Positions 44,167 through 44,173 of a DNA stretch of 44,173 nt are shown here, in pieces; within the stretch, counting starts at the first letter, position 1; every line of letters begins with the position of its first letter. The DNA is from Bacteroides sp. GTDB lineage: Bacteria; Bacteroidota; Bacteroidia; Bacteroidales; Bacteroidaceae. The translations under genes were made by a program, and so were the position numbers. The notes below the pieces were generated by a model. It worked only from the letters and a program-made list of their open reading frames with translations, was not told the origin of the DNA and ran no database searches. The stretch spans positions 1 to 44,173 of the forward strand of contig JASLDF010000014.1 of the NCBI GenBank assembly GCA_030151635.1, in the 5' to 3' direction.

Positions 44167-44173
44167 ATGAAAC
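44167..44173 (+). CDS. Possible start of next gene, cut by window end
   Basis: An ATG followed by an AAA (Lys) codon begins at 44167, downstream of a -7 box and an A-rich leader. Only two codons are visible. From family habit, a penicillin-binding protein 1C would be the first guess after an alpha-2-macroglobulin gene, but nothing in the visible codons tests this. Confidence 0.35.

Noticed and set aside
1..44173. CRISPR arrays, insertion sequences, rRNA genes
   Set aside because: No regularly spaced repeats with spacers, transposase or rRNA sequence was seen in the window.

Overview
The window looks like a piece of an AT-rich Bacteroidota chromosome, most likely Bacteroidales. Reasons: most upstream regions carry the -7 box TAnnTTTG typical of this phylum, and a few also have TTG/TTTG 19-21 bp upstream; Shine-Dalgarno sites are rare; and the gene families and order are typical (DUF3822-rsmD, parA-parB-DUF5683-mltD, surE-lpxB, rsfS-ftsH-cdsA, a NigD-like lipoprotein, a DUF349 protein, and a CarboxypepD_reg-like outer-membrane beta-barrel). 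Genus cannot be assigned from the sequence alone.

Positions 1 to about 4530 are accessory DNA, the right end of an integrated element (prophage or ICE-like). A tyrosine recombinase (3181-4359) lies against the 3' end of a tRNA-Pro(GGG) gene (4531-4605). Further in are a CI/LexA-like S24 repressor (1291-1977) and a divergent leftward set of small genes: a Cro-sized DNA-binding candidate, a LuxR-type HTH with a membrane segment, and a Xis/MerR-like HTH. Between repressor and leftward genes are two operators whose centres are exactly 32 bp apart, with a -7 box between them. Behind the repressor sit two unrecognised cargo genes, one exported and one membrane-anchored. The far left (1-341) has no convincing gene but is unusually structured: four hairpins, one pair in a mutually exclusive arrangement, and an isolated 20-nt exact tRNA-Leu D-arm sequence. 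The left end of the element is outside the window.

From 4531 onward the window is core chromosome: a standalone HD alarmone-hydrolase-like protein; aroB; a small membrane protein and a large outer-membrane beta-barrel protein; cardiolipin synthase convergent with an rsmD-DUF3822-anchored-protein operon; a RecD-like helicase; alaS; a MerR-type regulator; the bifunctional Rel/SpoT; the leftward parA-parB-DUF5683-mltD cluster; the rightward surE-lpxB pair with a NigD-like lipoprotein; rsfS-ftsH-cdsA; tRNA-Gln(CTG); a DUF349 protein; mgtE-ksgA; a flippase-like membrane protein coupled to pepD; and a giant alpha-2-macroglobulin lacking the thioester motif. The window ends at what is probably the start of the next gene.

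Strong terminator hairpins separate most convergent units (5215-5244, 9813-9849, 14984-15011, 27400-27437, 27604-27655, 31545-31576, 38339-38373). The core is ordinary housekeeping. The interest lies in the left 4.5 kb, in the regulatory layout around the repressor and integrase, and in a few intergenic structures.
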